From NCBI RefSeq assembly GCF_000685035.1, contig NZ_BAYB01000024.1, forward strand, positions 109,569 through 173,568: a DNA stretch of 64,000 nucleotides. Direction: 5' to 3'. Below are positions 19,672-27,901 of the stretch, in pieces (the first letter of the stretch is position 1; each line of letters starts with the position of its first letter). A model generated the notes under the pieces. That model worked only from the letters and a program-made list of their open reading frames with translations, made no database searches and was not told the DNA's origin. A program made the position numbers and the translations under genes. This DNA is from Paraburkholderia ferrariae NBRC 106233 (GTDB taxonomy: Bacteria; Pseudomonadota; Gammaproteobacteria; Burkholderiales; Burkholderiaceae).

Positions 19672-20310
19672 ATGAAACGACTTCTTGGTACGCTTTTGCT
19701 TTCCCTTTCGATGGTGGCCGGCGCGGCGCACGCTTCGCCCGCCGCGCCCGAGGCCGGCAAGGACTACACGGTCCTCGCGCAGCAGCAGCCGCTCGACGTG
19801 CCCGCGGGCAAGATCGAAGTGATCGAATTCATGTGGTACGGCTGCCCGCACTGCAACGAATTCGACCCGTACCTCGAAGCCTGGATCAAGAAGCAGGGCC
19901 CGGATGTCGTGTTCAAGCGCGTGCCGGTGGCGTTCCGCGACGACTTCATCCCGCACTCGAGGATGTACTACGCGCTCGACGCGCTCGGCCTCGCGAACAA
20001 GCTCACGCCCGTCGTGTTCCATGAAATCCACGTGAACAAGGACTACCTGCTCACGCCGGAAGATCAGGCCAAGTTCCTCGCCACCCAGGGCGTGGACCCG
20101 AAGAAGTACATGGAAGCGTACAACTCGTTCTCGACGCAGAGCGCGCTGCAGCGCGACAAGGCGCTCCTCGACGCGTACAAGATCGACGGCGTGCCGACGC
20201 TCGCCGTGCAGGGCAAGTACGAAACCGGCCCCGCCGCGACCAACAGCCTGCCGGGCGCGATCCAGGTGCTCGACTTCCTCGTTTCGCAGGTTCGCGCGAA
20301 GAAGCTGTAA
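19672..20310 (+). CDS. dsbA: thiol:disulfide interchange protein DsbA
   Basis: A 212-residue periplasmic oxidoreductase. The signal peptide ends at AHA (about residue 22). The thioredoxin-fold active site is CPHC (Cys58, Cys61) in EFMWYGCPHCNEF, and the cis-Pro loop is GVPT. It introduces disulfide bonds into exported proteins and is reoxidised by DsbB, which is not in this window. Length and motif match DsbA of Burkholderia, which is required for many secreted factors. Confidence 0.93.
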   Translation: MKRLLGTLLLSLSMVAGAAHASPAAPEAGKDYTVLAQQQPLDVPAGKIEVIEFMWYGCPHCNEFDPYLEAWIKKQGPDVVFKRVPVAFRDDFIPHSRMYYALDALGLANKLTPVVFHEIHVNKDYLLTPEDQAKFLATQGVDPKKYMEAYNSFSTQSALQRDKALLDAYKIDGVPTLAVQGKYETGPAATNSLPGAIQVLDFLVSQVRAKKL

Positions 20311-20326
20311 GCCCTGGCGCGCCGGT

Positions 20327-21106
20327 ATGAGTCAACCGCTGAAGGTCTTCATCACCGGCGCATCGAGCGGCATCGGTGCCGCGCTCGCCGCCGAATACGC
20401 GCGGCGCGGCGCCGTTCTCGGGCTCGTCGCACGCCGTGCCGAAGCCCTCGCCGGCTTCCGGCAAGCCCACTCGCAGCACCCCATCTCCCTCTACCCCGCC
20501 GACGTGCGCGACGCGCAAGCCCTTGCGAACGCGGCACGCGCCTTCATCGCCGAACACGGCCTGCCCGACATCGTGATCGCCAACGCCGGCGTGAGCCGCG
20601 GCGCCGTGACGGGCCAGGGGGACCTCGCGGCCTTCCGCGACGTGATGGACACCAACTACTTCGGCATGGTCGCCACCTTCGAGCCGTTCGCCGCCGCGAT
20701 GAGCGAGGCGCGGCGCGGCACGCTCGTCGGCATCGCGAGCGTGGCGGGCGTGCGCGGACTGCCCGGCTCGGGGGCCTATAGCGCGTCCAAGGCCGCGGCG
20801 TTCGCCTATCTGGAGGCGCTGCGCGTGGAGATGCGGCCGTTCGGCGTGAAGGTGGTCACGATCGCGCCGGGCTACATCCGTACGCCGATGACGGCGAAGA
20901 ATCCCTACCGCATGCCGTTTCTCATGGATGCCGACCGCTTCGCCCGCAAGAGCGCCGATGCGATCGCGCATGGCGCGTCGTTCGCGGTGTTTCCGTGGCC
21001 CATGCGGGTGGTCGCCGCATTGCTCCATGCGCTCCCGCGATGGCTCTACGACCGCGCATTCGAAAAGGCGCCCCGCAAGCCGCGTGTCACGGCTGCCGGC
21101 GAGTAA
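20327..21106 (+). CDS. SDR family oxidoreductase
   Basis: A 259-residue classical short-chain dehydrogenase. The cofactor loop is TGASSGIG (residues 10-17), the NAG motif is IANAGVS, and the catalytic YSASK is preceded by a Ser in IASVAG. NADP(H) is likely from the Arg-rich sequence after the second strand (LVARRAEAL). The end, LLHALPRWLYDRAFEKAPRK, is amphipathic. It follows dsbA by 16 bases, so it is probably cotranscribed. The substrate is unknown. Confidence 0.88.
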   Translation: MSQPLKVFITGASSGIGAALAAEYARRGAVLGLVARRAEALAGFRQAHSQHPISLYPADVRDAQALANAARAFIAEHGLPDIVIANAGVSRGAVTGQGDLAAFRDVMDTNYFGMVATFEPFAAAMSEARRGTLVGIASVAGVRGLPGSGAYSASKAAAFAYLEALRVEMRPFGVKVVTIAPGYIRTPMTAKNPYRMPFLMDADRFARKSADAIAHGASFAVFPWPMRVVAALLHALPRWLYDRAFEKAPRKPRVTAAGE

Positions 21107-21170
21107 GCCCCGGGGGCGCGCCGCACGCCCGAAGCGATCACACCCCCATAAGGGTATGCGGATTAATTTG

Positions 21171-21197
21171 TTGTCTCGTCAATTTCCCTTCGATAAG
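21171..21197 (+). promoter_or_regulatory. candidate promoter for the peptide-binding protein
   Basis: TTGTCT and GATAAG separated by 15 bases, about 125 bases before the ATG at 21321, in the only A/T-rich part of the 214-base gap. Weak match. Confidence 0.25.
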
Positions 21198-21320
21198 CTT
21201 TCCCGAATCGGGCCGCTCCCCGCACGCCAGGTCGCGCGCACAACCACCAGACGCAACCGGACGCCGCCCGCTTCCACGGACACAGTACCGCGGATTTACT
21301 CGCAGACAACCGGAGATCCC

Positions 21321-22949
21321 ATGCGTTTCACCTTGCCTGTCCCTGCGCTCGTCGGCCTGCGTGCCGCCGCCGCGTGCGCCCTCGGCGCCGCACTCGCCTT
21401 CGCCGGCACGAGCGCGCTCGCGAAGCCGCTGACGGTCTGCACCGAATCGAGCCCGGACGGTTTCGACGTCGTGCAATTCAATTCGCTCGTGACGACCAAC
21501 GCCTCCGCGGACGTGATCTTCAACTCGCTCGTGTCCTACGACGAAGCCGCGAAGAAGGTCGTGCCCGCGCTCGCCGACAAGTGGGAAGTGAGCGCCGACG
21601 GCCTCACCTACACGTTCCATCTGCGCCCGAACGTGCAGTTCCAGACCACCGAATGGTTCAAGCCCACGCGCGCGCTGAACGCGGACGACGTCGTCTTCAC
21701 CTTCGAGCGCATGCTCGACGCGAACAATCCGTGGCACAAGGTGGCGGGCGCGAGCGGCTTCCCGCACGCGCAGTCGATGGGGCTGCCCAAGCTCATCAAG
21801 TCCGTTTCGAAGGTGGACGGCAGCACGGTGAAGTTCGAGCTCACCGAGCCGAACGCCACCTTCCTCTCCATCCTGACGATGGGCTTCGCGTCGATCTATT
21901 CGGCCGAGTATGCCGATCAGTTGCAAAAGGCCGGCAAGGAACTCGATCTCAACGCGAAGCCGGTCGGCACGGGCCCGTTCCAGTTGAAGAGCTATACGAA
22001 AGACGCGCTGATCCGCTACGAGGTGAATCCGTCCTACTGGGGGCCGAAGCCGAAGGTGGACCGCCTGATCTACGCGATCACGCCCGACGCGGCCGTGCGC
22101 GCGCAGAAGGTGAAGGCCGGCGAATGCCAGATTGCGCTCTCGCCCAAGCCGCAGGACGTGGCCGCGGCCAAGGACGACAAATCGCTCAAGGTCGTCGAAA
22201 CGCCCGCCTTCATGACCGCGTTCGTCGCGCTGAACACGCAGAAGAAGCCGCTCGACAACCAGAAGGTGCGCCAGGCGCTGAACCTCGCGTTCGACCGCAC
22301 GACCTACCTGAAGACCGTGTTCGACAACACGGCCACCCCCGCCACCAATCCGTGGCCGCCCATCACCTGGGGCTACGACAAGTCGATCCAGCCGTACCCG
22401 TACGATCCCGCGAAGGCGAAGCAGCTGCTCGCCGCCGCAGGCTTCCCGAACGGCTTCTCGACCACGATCTGGGTGCGCCCGAACGGCAGCGTGCTCAATC
22501 CCAACCCGCGCGTGGGGGCCGAGCTGCTGCAGGCCGATTTCGCGAAGATCGGCGTGAAGGCGGACATCAAGGTGATCGAGTGGGGCGAGCTCATCAAGGA
22601 AGCGAAGCAGGGCCAGCATGACACGCTGTTCATGGGCTGGGCCGGCGACAACGGCGACCCCGACAACTACCTCTCGCCGCTCTTTAGCTGCAACGCGGTG
22701 CAGTCGGGCATCAACTTCGCGCGCTTCTGCGACCCGCAGCTCGACAAGCTGATCGCGGACGGCAAGGCCACCGCCGATCAGGCCAGGCGCGTGAAGCTCT
22801 ACGAAGCCGCGCAGAAGATCATCCACGATCAGGCGCTGTGGATTCCGCTCGGCTATCCCACCGCGGCCGCCATCACGCGCACGGACGTGAGCGGCTACCA
22901 GGTGAGCCCGTTCGGCCGCCAGAACTTCGGCAGCGTCGCGGTGCAGTAA
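21321..22949 (+). CDS. ABC transporter substrate-binding protein, peptide (DppA-like) type
   Basis: A 542-residue periplasmic solute-binding protein of the extracellular solute-binding family 5. The signal peptide ends ...FAGTSALA (about residue 34). The mature part has the cluster-C features VSADGLTYTFHLRPNVQF, LNADDVVFTFERM and KPVGTGPFQLKSY, and the C-terminal PDNYLSPLFSC. Length and pattern resemble DppA/heme-dipeptide-binding proteins. Permease and ATPase genes, usually dppBCDF next to dppA, are absent here: the following gene is convergent, so the transporter must be elsewhere. Confidence 0.88.
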   Translation: MRFTLPVPALVGLRAAAACALGAALAFAGTSALAKPLTVCTESSPDGFDVVQFNSLVTTNASADVIFNSLVSYDEAAKKVVPALADKWEVSADGLTYTFHLRPNVQFQTTEWFKPTRALNADDVVFTFERMLDANNPWHKVAGASGFPHAQSMGLPKLIKSVSKVDGSTVKFELTEPNATFLSILTMGFASIYSAEYADQLQKAGKELDLNAKPVGTGPFQLKSYTKDALIRYEVNPSYWGPKPKVDRLIYAITPDAAVRAQKVKAGECQIALSPKPQDVAAAKDDKSLKVVETPAFMTAFVALNTQKKPLDNQKVRQALNLAFDRTTYLKTVFDNTATPATNPWPPITWGYDKSIQPYPYDPAKAKQLLAAAGFPNGFSTTIWVRPNGSVLNPNPRVGAELLQADFAKIGVKADIKVIEWGELIKEAKQGQHDTLFMGWAGDNGDPDNYLSPLFSCNAVQSGINFARFCDPQLDKLIADGKATADQARRVKLYEAAQKIIHDQALWIPLGYPTAAAITRTDVSGYQVSPFGRQNFGSVAVQ

Positions 22950-22972
22950 GCCCTGGCCCGAAGGCGCAGGGC
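22950..22972. terminator. small hairpin between convergent genes
   Basis: GCCCTG / CAGGGC arms with an 11-base loop right after the TAA of the binding protein and six bases before the end of the glycosyltransferase gene. Possible bidirectional terminator; no U-tract. Confidence 0.35.
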
Positions 22973-22977
22973 CGGAC

Positions 22978-24120
22978 TCAGTCCCGGCCCGCGCCGGATG
23001 CGGGCCGCGCGAACTGCTTGAGCGCCTCCACGGCGTGACGCCAGAGCGGCAGCCCCGCGCGCCGGCGCTGCGCCCAGCTATGATCGGGGAGCGCCACGGC
23101 GGACCATTGCTGGGCATGCGTGGTGAAGCGCTGCATGCCGAAGCGCTCCGGCGCCTCGAACAGATCGAGATAGGCGCGCCGGTAGTGGCCGACGAGCGTG
23201 GCCTCGTCGTAGTACGTCTCCATCCAGCGGCGCGACGCCGCGCCTACCTCCTCGCGCAGGCGCCGGTCGGCAAGCAGCGCACGCAACACCGGCTCGGCCT
23301 CCTCCAGCCGCACATCGACCCACGGCAACTCGACCGCACCCGTCAAATGACGCAGTTGCGACTGCACGCGCGCATCGAGGTGGCCGATGGTCGGCTTGCC
23401 TTGCGAGAGCGCCTCCAGGCCGCTCAGGTGATAGTTGCCCGTCACGCATTCGTCGACGGCCAGCGCCGCAGCCTGTTTGATGCGCAAACACGCGTCGTGC
23501 GGCGTATCGACGATCACCTGCACGCGGCACAGGCCCTTGCGTTCGAGCTTGCGCAGGAGCGCGAGCGTCTGCGGCGCGCCCTTGGTTTCCCAGCGGGTTT
23601 TCCAGGCGGAGGCGCGCCCGCTCGGCGAATAGACCACGACGGGCGGCCCATCGGCCTCCGGCCCCGGCAGATAGCGCCCGTCGTAGAGCGGCACGAGATT
23701 GGGCACCACGCGCGCGAACGGATAGTAGCGCTCGGGCCCCTGCGCGATCACGAGTTGCGGCACGGGGTCGGTGACGATGCGCGTCAGCAGCGCGGAATCC
23801 TGCTTCGCCCACAGCGCAGGCGCGGAATGGTACTGGCGGATGAGCTTGCGCCCGCCGAAGCGCTTCGGCAGATCGTCGCCGAATGTTTGATAAAATTCGA
23901 AGTACTGATGAATATGAATGACATCGGCCGCGTCGATGGCGGCGAGCGCTTCGTCGCGCCGGGTCTGCCAGTCGATGTCCACGGCGAACGTGCGCGCGCC
24001 GTAGGCCGATGCGTTGAACACCACATGGCGCGCTTCGATGTCGGTGTGGCGGTTGAGCGCCGAAACGATATTGCCGGGGCTGCCCGCCACCGGCGTGTTC
24101 GAAAGATGGACGACGCGCAT
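22978..24120 (-). CDS. glycosyltransferase family 4-like protein
   Basis: A 380-residue cytoplasmic protein. The N-terminus MRVVHLSNTPVAGSPGNIV is a GT-B donor-fold start (first strand and Gly loop), DVIHIHQYFEFYQTF resembles the HxH region, and the C-terminal half has VDECVTGNYHLSGLEALSQGKPTIG, the region that contacts the nucleotide sugar in GT4 enzymes (normally E-x7-E). Only part of that motif is clear. It ends with a Met-Gln-rich, unusual C-terminus. It is cotranscribed with the gene before it (28-base gap), suggesting both act on the same surface glycan. Confidence 0.65.
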   Translation of the reverse strand: MRVVHLSNTPVAGSPGNIVSALNRHTDIEARHVVFNASAYGARTFAVDIDWQTRRDEALAAIDAADVIHIHQYFEFYQTFGDDLPKRFGGRKLIRQYHSAPALWAKQDSALLTRIVTDPVPQLVIAQGPERYYPFARVVPNLVPLYDGRYLPGPEADGPPVVVYSPSGRASAWKTRWETKGAPQTLALLRKLERKGLCRVQVIVDTPHDACLRIKQAAALAVDECVTGNYHLSGLEALSQGKPTIGHLDARVQSQLRHLTGAVELPWVDVRLEEAEPVLRALLADRRLREEVGAASRRWMETYYDEATLVGHYRRAYLDLFEAPERFGMQRFTTHAQQWSAVALPDHSWAQRRRAGLPLWRHAVEALKQFARPASGAGRD

Positions 24121-24148
24121 GATCCCTTGCGTGAAAGGCGGCGCAGTG

Positions 24149-25174
24149 TCAGGCGAACGCGTGCGCGTCGCGCGTCAGCGCCTGCCACGGCAGCTTGGGA
24201 AACACGTCCTCGCCCAGCGCGCTCTTCATCGAAAGATTCATCACCTGCACGCAGCGGCTGCGCAGGAGCGCCCCGGCGTGGCGGAACGACGGTTCGATGA
24301 AGCCGTGGTAGTGCCGGTCCAGATGGCTCGGCTGCATGGACTCGCGCGATTCGTAAAAGCGCGGCGTGCGCGCCGTATCCACGAGATCCACCCCATGCAG
24401 GAAGATGCGCGCGAACCCGAGCGACGCCAGCACCTGCAACGCCGAATACGCGACGGTGCGGCCGTCGAACACGCCGCGGCGGATATCGAGGCTGAAGCCC
24501 AGCGCTTGTGGCGCGTCGAAGAGCGCGAGCGCGCCGTGGTCGTGCGCCGCGCGCAGTTCGTCGAGCGTGCGGGCACGCTCGCCCGCGGGAAAAAGCATGT
24601 CGTCGAGCAGGAAAACGCGGCAGCGCATGCGGTCGATCGCAAAATGCTGCGCGATGTACCAGAGCACGAGCGGCGTGGTGTACAGCACCAGCGGCTCGCC
24701 GATGATGCGCTCGACGAGGTCGGGCCGCTGGCGCACGAAGCCCGTATCGACGATGCAGTAATAGTCGAAGCGCACGCCCTGCTGCTGCAGCATGATGGCG
24801 CCGTTCACGCCCATCGCGCGCCCGATCGGTAACGCGCGGTAATCGATTTCGTTCACCGACGGGCCGGTGGCGATCAGGTGACATGCCTGCCGGCACTCCG
24901 GCGCATCGGCCGCGGCGAGCGGCATGCCGTTCGCAAAGGGCAGGCTGCGGCCGCGAATGCTCATGCCTTCGAGGCGGCCCAGCTCGTCGCGCAGAATCGA
25001 GACGCCATGCGCGAGCCGTTCGTTGTGGCGGAACGCGCGCGAGTGCGTCCAGCGGTAAAGCAGCTTGAAAAACGTGTTGCCGGCGCGTTGCGCCGGCGTG
25101 GACCATACGCGCGCCTGCGTGCCCACCCCGCCGTGTGCGCACGAGGACCGCATGGCGGAGCCTTCGGTGACCAT
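24149..25174 (-). CDS. putative glycan biosynthesis protein, GT42/DUF115-like
   Basis: A 341-residue protein of uncertain family. The central CHLIATGPSVNEIDYRALPIGRAMGVNGA looks like the N-terminal nucleotide-sugar-binding block of GT42 sialyltransferases and MptE/DUF115-like proteins (x-GPS-x-x-x-ID-x-x-LP, then an Asn). RFDYYCIVDTGFVRQRPD and ARIFLHGVDLVD follow. No membrane segment. The start is unsure: ATG 25174 has AAGG eight bases before it; ATGs at 25189 and 25153 are also in frame. With the adjacent GT4-like gene it forms a two-gene sugar-transfer unit with no other polysaccharide genes nearby. Confidence 0.5.
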   Translation of the reverse strand: MVTEGSAMRSSCAHGGVGTQARVWSTPAQRAGNTFFKLLYRWTHSRAFRHNERLAHGVSILRDELGRLEGMSIRGRSLPFANGMPLAAADAPECRQACHLIATGPSVNEIDYRALPIGRAMGVNGAIMLQQQGVRFDYYCIVDTGFVRQRPDLVERIIGEPLVLYTTPLVLWYIAQHFAIDRMRCRVFLLDDMLFPAGERARTLDELRAAHDHGALALFDAPQALGFSLDIRRGVFDGRTVAYSALQVLASLGFARIFLHGVDLVDTARTPRFYESRESMQPSHLDRHYHGFIEPSFRHAGALLRSRCVQVMNLSMKSALGEDVFPKLPWQALTRDAHAFA

Positions 25175-25477
25175 CGCAGTACCTTGCATCGAGGCGAAGC
25201 CGGCGGCTTCGTGCCTTAATGGAGGGCCAGTCTACGTTTCACCGCTGTTACAAGGGTTACAGGACAGGTCGGCTTTATTACGCGCGCTTACGCGCGCCGC
25301 GGCAGTTCGCCGGGCGCGGGCAGGCCGCACGGGCATGCGTGAGAACGTACGCTGTCCGCACCCCCTTCGCGCTGGAATATTTGGCCCGACATTGTTGCAG
25401 TTTCGTAACTCAAAGCGGGGCGCAATCCCCTAGATTAGAGCCATGCAATCGTTCTTCCACCACCGAAGGGGGCTCTA
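25175..25477. other. 303-base divergent intergenic region
   Basis: Control region between the leftward sugar-transferase pair and the rightward small secreted gene. It contains a 16-base inverted CGCGCG-CTTA-CGCGCG (25281-25296), GTTACA repeated within 11 bases near 25246-25262, and a possible -10 TAGATT at 25431-25436. No gene seen. Confidence 0.5.
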
Positions 25478-25789
25478 ATGAAAGCGAAACTCTTTGCTGC
25501 TCTCGGCGCCGGCGCACTGATTCTGGCCGCATCGCAAAGCGCCATGGCGGGCGTGGCCATCGGCCTGAACATCGGCGTGCCGGCACCTGTGTATGTCGCA
25601 CCGGCTCCGGTGTACGCACCGCCGCCTCCGCCGCCGGTGGTCGCCTATCAGCCTGGGTATCAGCCGGTCTATCAGCCCGTGGCAGTGGTTGCGCCCGCAA
25701 TCGTGATCGGCTGGCACGGCGACCGCTACTGGGACGGCCGTCACTGGTGGGGCCGCCGCGACTGGTACGCGCATCATCGCTACTATTGA
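25478..25789 (+). CDS. small secreted Pro/Tyr/Val-rich protein
   Basis: A 103-residue protein. The signal peptide ends SQSAMA (about residue 24). The mature part begins GVAIGLNIGVPAPVYVAPAPVYAPPPPPPVV, a Pro/Val/Tyr repeat (VYxAP, YQPxYQPV) of about 55 residues, and ends with an aromatic, His/Arg/Trp-rich block (YWDGRHWWGRRDWYAHHRYY). Burkholderia genomes carry several such proteins, often vaguely labelled as lipoproteins or virulence factors; no function is established. GAAGGGGGC precedes the ATG. A terminator follows at 25839. Confidence 0.75.
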   Translation: MKAKLFAALGAGALILAASQSAMAGVAIGLNIGVPAPVYVAPAPVYAPPPPPPVVAYQPGYQPVYQPVAVVAPAIVIGWHGDRYWDGRHWWGRRDWYAHHRYY

Positions 25790-25838
25790 TCGCGTTGCCT
25801 CGCGTCCGGCTGCTTTCATGACCGGCCGGTAAAAGCGC

Positions 25839-25869
25839 AAACGCCTCGCGGTTCATTCGCGAGGCGTTT
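25839..25869. terminator. bidirectional rho-independent terminator
   Basis: AAACGCCTCGCG / CGCGAGGCGTTT, 12-base perfect stem, 7-base loop, between the convergent secreted-protein gene and sbp. A-rich on one side and T-rich on the other. Confidence 0.8.
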
Positions 25870-25906
25870 CGTTGTCTGCGCAACCGTGCGGCGGAGTTCG
25901 GCAGCG

Positions 25907-26923
25907 TTACTTGCGATCGGAAACGATCTGGTCGAACGTACCGCCATCGGCGAAGTGCATCGCCTGCGCGTTCTGCCAGCTGCCGAACATCTGCTCGACA
26001 GTGAAGGTCTTGATGGGCTTGAACTCGCTGGCGTGCTTCGCGAGCACACCGGCATCGCGCGGACGCAAATGATGCCGGGCGATGATCTCCTGCGCCGCCG
26101 GTGTGTAGAGGTAATCGAGATACGCCTGCGCGACCTTGCGCGAACCGCGCTTGTCCACCACCTTGTCGACGATCGTCACCGGCGGCTCCGCTAGCAGGCT
26201 CACCGAGGGATAGACTGCTTCGAAGTCCTTCGCACCCACGCCGGTATCAATCAGCGCCACTTCGTTTTCGAAGGTGACGAGCACGTCGCCAATGCCGCGC
26301 TGCGTGAACGTGGTGGTCGCGCCGCGCCCGCCCGTGTCGAGCACCGGCACGTTCTTGAGAAGAGCGCGCTCGAAGTCGAGCGCCTGTGCATCGGTCGCGC
26401 CCTGCTGCTTGCGGTAGCCCCATGCGGCCAGGTACGCATAGCGGCCGTTGCCCGAGGTCTTGGGGTTGGCGATCACCACCTGCACGCCCGGCTTCGCGAG
26501 GTCGTCCCAGTCTTTGATGTGCTTGGGGTTGCCCTTGCGCACGAGGAACACCATCGTCGTGGTGTAGGGGGCGCTGTCGTCGGGCAGGCGCGTGCGCCAG
26601 TTCGCGGGCACCAGATGGCCGCGCTCGGCCAGCAGGTCGATATCGTTCGGCTGGTTCATGGTGACGACGTCGGCCTGCAGGCCCTGCAGCACCGAAAGCG
26701 CCTGCGCGCTCGAAGCACCGTGCGACTGCTTGATCGAGACGGTTTCGCCGGTCTTCTTCTGATAGTCGGCGATAAAGCTTGCGTTGATGTCCTTGTACAG
26801 CTCGCGCGTCACGTCGTAAGAGACGTTGAGCAGCGACGTTTCCGCGTGCGCCGTCTGGGCGGCCGCCGCCAGCGCGACGATGCCCGCGCCCACTCCGCGC
26901 AGTGCGCGTCCCCAACCTGCCAT
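25907..26923 (-). CDS. sbp: sulfate ABC transporter substrate-binding protein
   Basis: A 338-residue periplasmic protein. The signal peptide ends TAHAE (about residue 27). Sulfate-binding family landmarks are present: NVSYDVTRELYKDIN, KQSHGASSAQALSVLQGLQADVVT, and the signature NPKTSGNGRYAYLAAWGY, ending with the C-terminal TFTVEQMFGSWQNAQAMHFADGG-type block. It binds sulfate (or thiosulfate) for the CysTWA permease. Those permease genes and cysB are not adjacent, so this is an orphan copy. Confidence 0.93.
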   Translation of the reverse strand: MAGWGRALRGVGAGIVALAAAAQTAHAETSLLNVSYDVTRELYKDINASFIADYQKKTGETVSIKQSHGASSAQALSVLQGLQADVVTMNQPNDIDLLAERGHLVPANWRTRLPDDSAPYTTTMVFLVRKGNPKHIKDWDDLAKPGVQVVIANPKTSGNGRYAYLAAWGYRKQQGATDAQALDFERALLKNVPVLDTGGRGATTTFTQRGIGDVLVTFENEVALIDTGVGAKDFEAVYPSVSLLAEPPVTIVDKVVDKRGSRKVAQAYLDYLYTPAAQEIIARHHLRPRDAGVLAKHASEFKPIKTFTVEQMFGSWQNAQAMHFADGGTFDQIVSDRK

Positions 26924-26985
26924 GGTGTTCCCCGTATGTCGTTGAAAGGCATGAAGGCCGCCGCATTACAGACAGCCGACACCCG

Positions 26986-26991
26986 ATTCTA
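26986..26991 (-). promoter_or_regulatory. candidate -10 element for sbp
   Basis: TAGAAT on the minus strand, 63 bases before the ATG at 26923. No convincing -35; CysB control is expected from family knowledge but no site is identified. Confidence 0.3.
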
Positions 26992-27071
26992 GCGGGACGC
27001 CACGCGCGCCTTATAACGATGCGAGCTTTGCTTTTCTCGTTTTTCGATAAGTGGGGAACGTCATACCCGGC

Positions 27072-27854
27072 TCACGCCATGACGTGCGAGCCGCCGTCGA
27101 TATAGACGGTATTGCCGCTCATGCGGCGTGCGTAGCGCGTGGCGAGATAGGCGGTGGCGTAGCCTACGTCCATGATGTCCACGAGTTCGCCGAGCGGCGC
27201 GCGATCGACGGCTTCGGCCAGCATGCGGTCGAAGTCGGGCAGCCCGGAGGCCGCGCGCGTCTTGAGCGGCCCCGGCGAGATGGCGTGCACGCGTATGCCG
27301 AGCGGCCCGAGCTCGTAGGCCAGATAGCGGCACGATGCTTCGAGCGCGGCCTTCACGGGGCCCATGAGGCTGTAGTTCGGCACGACGCGGTTGGCGCCCT
27401 CGTAGCTCATCGCGAAGAGCGTGCCGCCGTGCGGCATCAGCGGCGCGGCGCGCTTTGCCATGCGGATGAACGAATGGCACGACACGTCCATCGCATACGC
27501 GAAGCCTCGCGCCGACGAATCGAGCAGGCCGCCGTGCAGATCCTCTTTCGGCGCGTAGGCAATCGAATGCAGCACGATGTCGAGCTTGCCCCACGTCTCG
27601 CGCACCGACTCGAACACGGCCTCCATCTGCGCGTCTTCCTCCACGTCGAGCGGGAGAAACAGCTTCGCGCCGAGTTCGTTGGCGAGCGGTTCGACGTAGG
27701 GCTTCGCCTTGTCGTTCAAATACGTGACGGCGAGTTCCGCGCCGAGGTCGGCGAAGGCGCGCGCGCATCCGTAGGCAATCGATTCGGCATTCGCGATGCC
27801 CGTCACGAGCGCGCGCATGCCGGCCAGCGGACGGTCGGGAAGAGTCTGCTGCAT
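27072..27854 (-). CDS. fabI: enoyl-ACP reductase FabI-like protein
   Basis: A 260-residue SDR of the FabI type. The cofactor region is VTGIANAESIAYGCARAF and the catalytic Tyr-x6-Lys reads YSLMGPVK. HSIAYAPKEDLHG and the C-terminal YIDGGSHVMA are FabI-like (usual form DGG-x-x-I). FabI reduces enoyl-ACP with NADH in fatty acid synthesis. This copy follows the DUF3141 gene by 47 bases and is probably cotranscribed with it; the housekeeping FabI is likely elsewhere, so this may be a paralogue for the PHB/fermentation locus. Confidence 0.85.
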   Translation of the reverse strand: MQQTLPDRPLAGMRALVTGIANAESIAYGCARAFADLGAELAVTYLNDKAKPYVEPLANELGAKLFLPLDVEEDAQMEAVFESVRETWGKLDIVLHSIAYAPKEDLHGGLLDSSARGFAYAMDVSCHSFIRMAKRAAPLMPHGGTLFAMSYEGANRVVPNYSLMGPVKAALEASCRYLAYELGPLGIRVHAISPGPLKTRAASGLPDFDRMLAEAVDRAPLGELVDIMDVGYATAYLATRYARRMSGNTVYIDGGSHVMA

Positions 27855-27901
27855 GGCCTACCTCGCTGCGGGATGCACGGAGCCGCTCATGCGCGGATAC
27901 C

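Noticed and set aside
21138..23117. 659-codon minus-strand ORF opposite the peptide-binding protein
   Set aside because: Low-complexity Arg/Val translation, no motif; the plus strand has a clear solute-binding protein.
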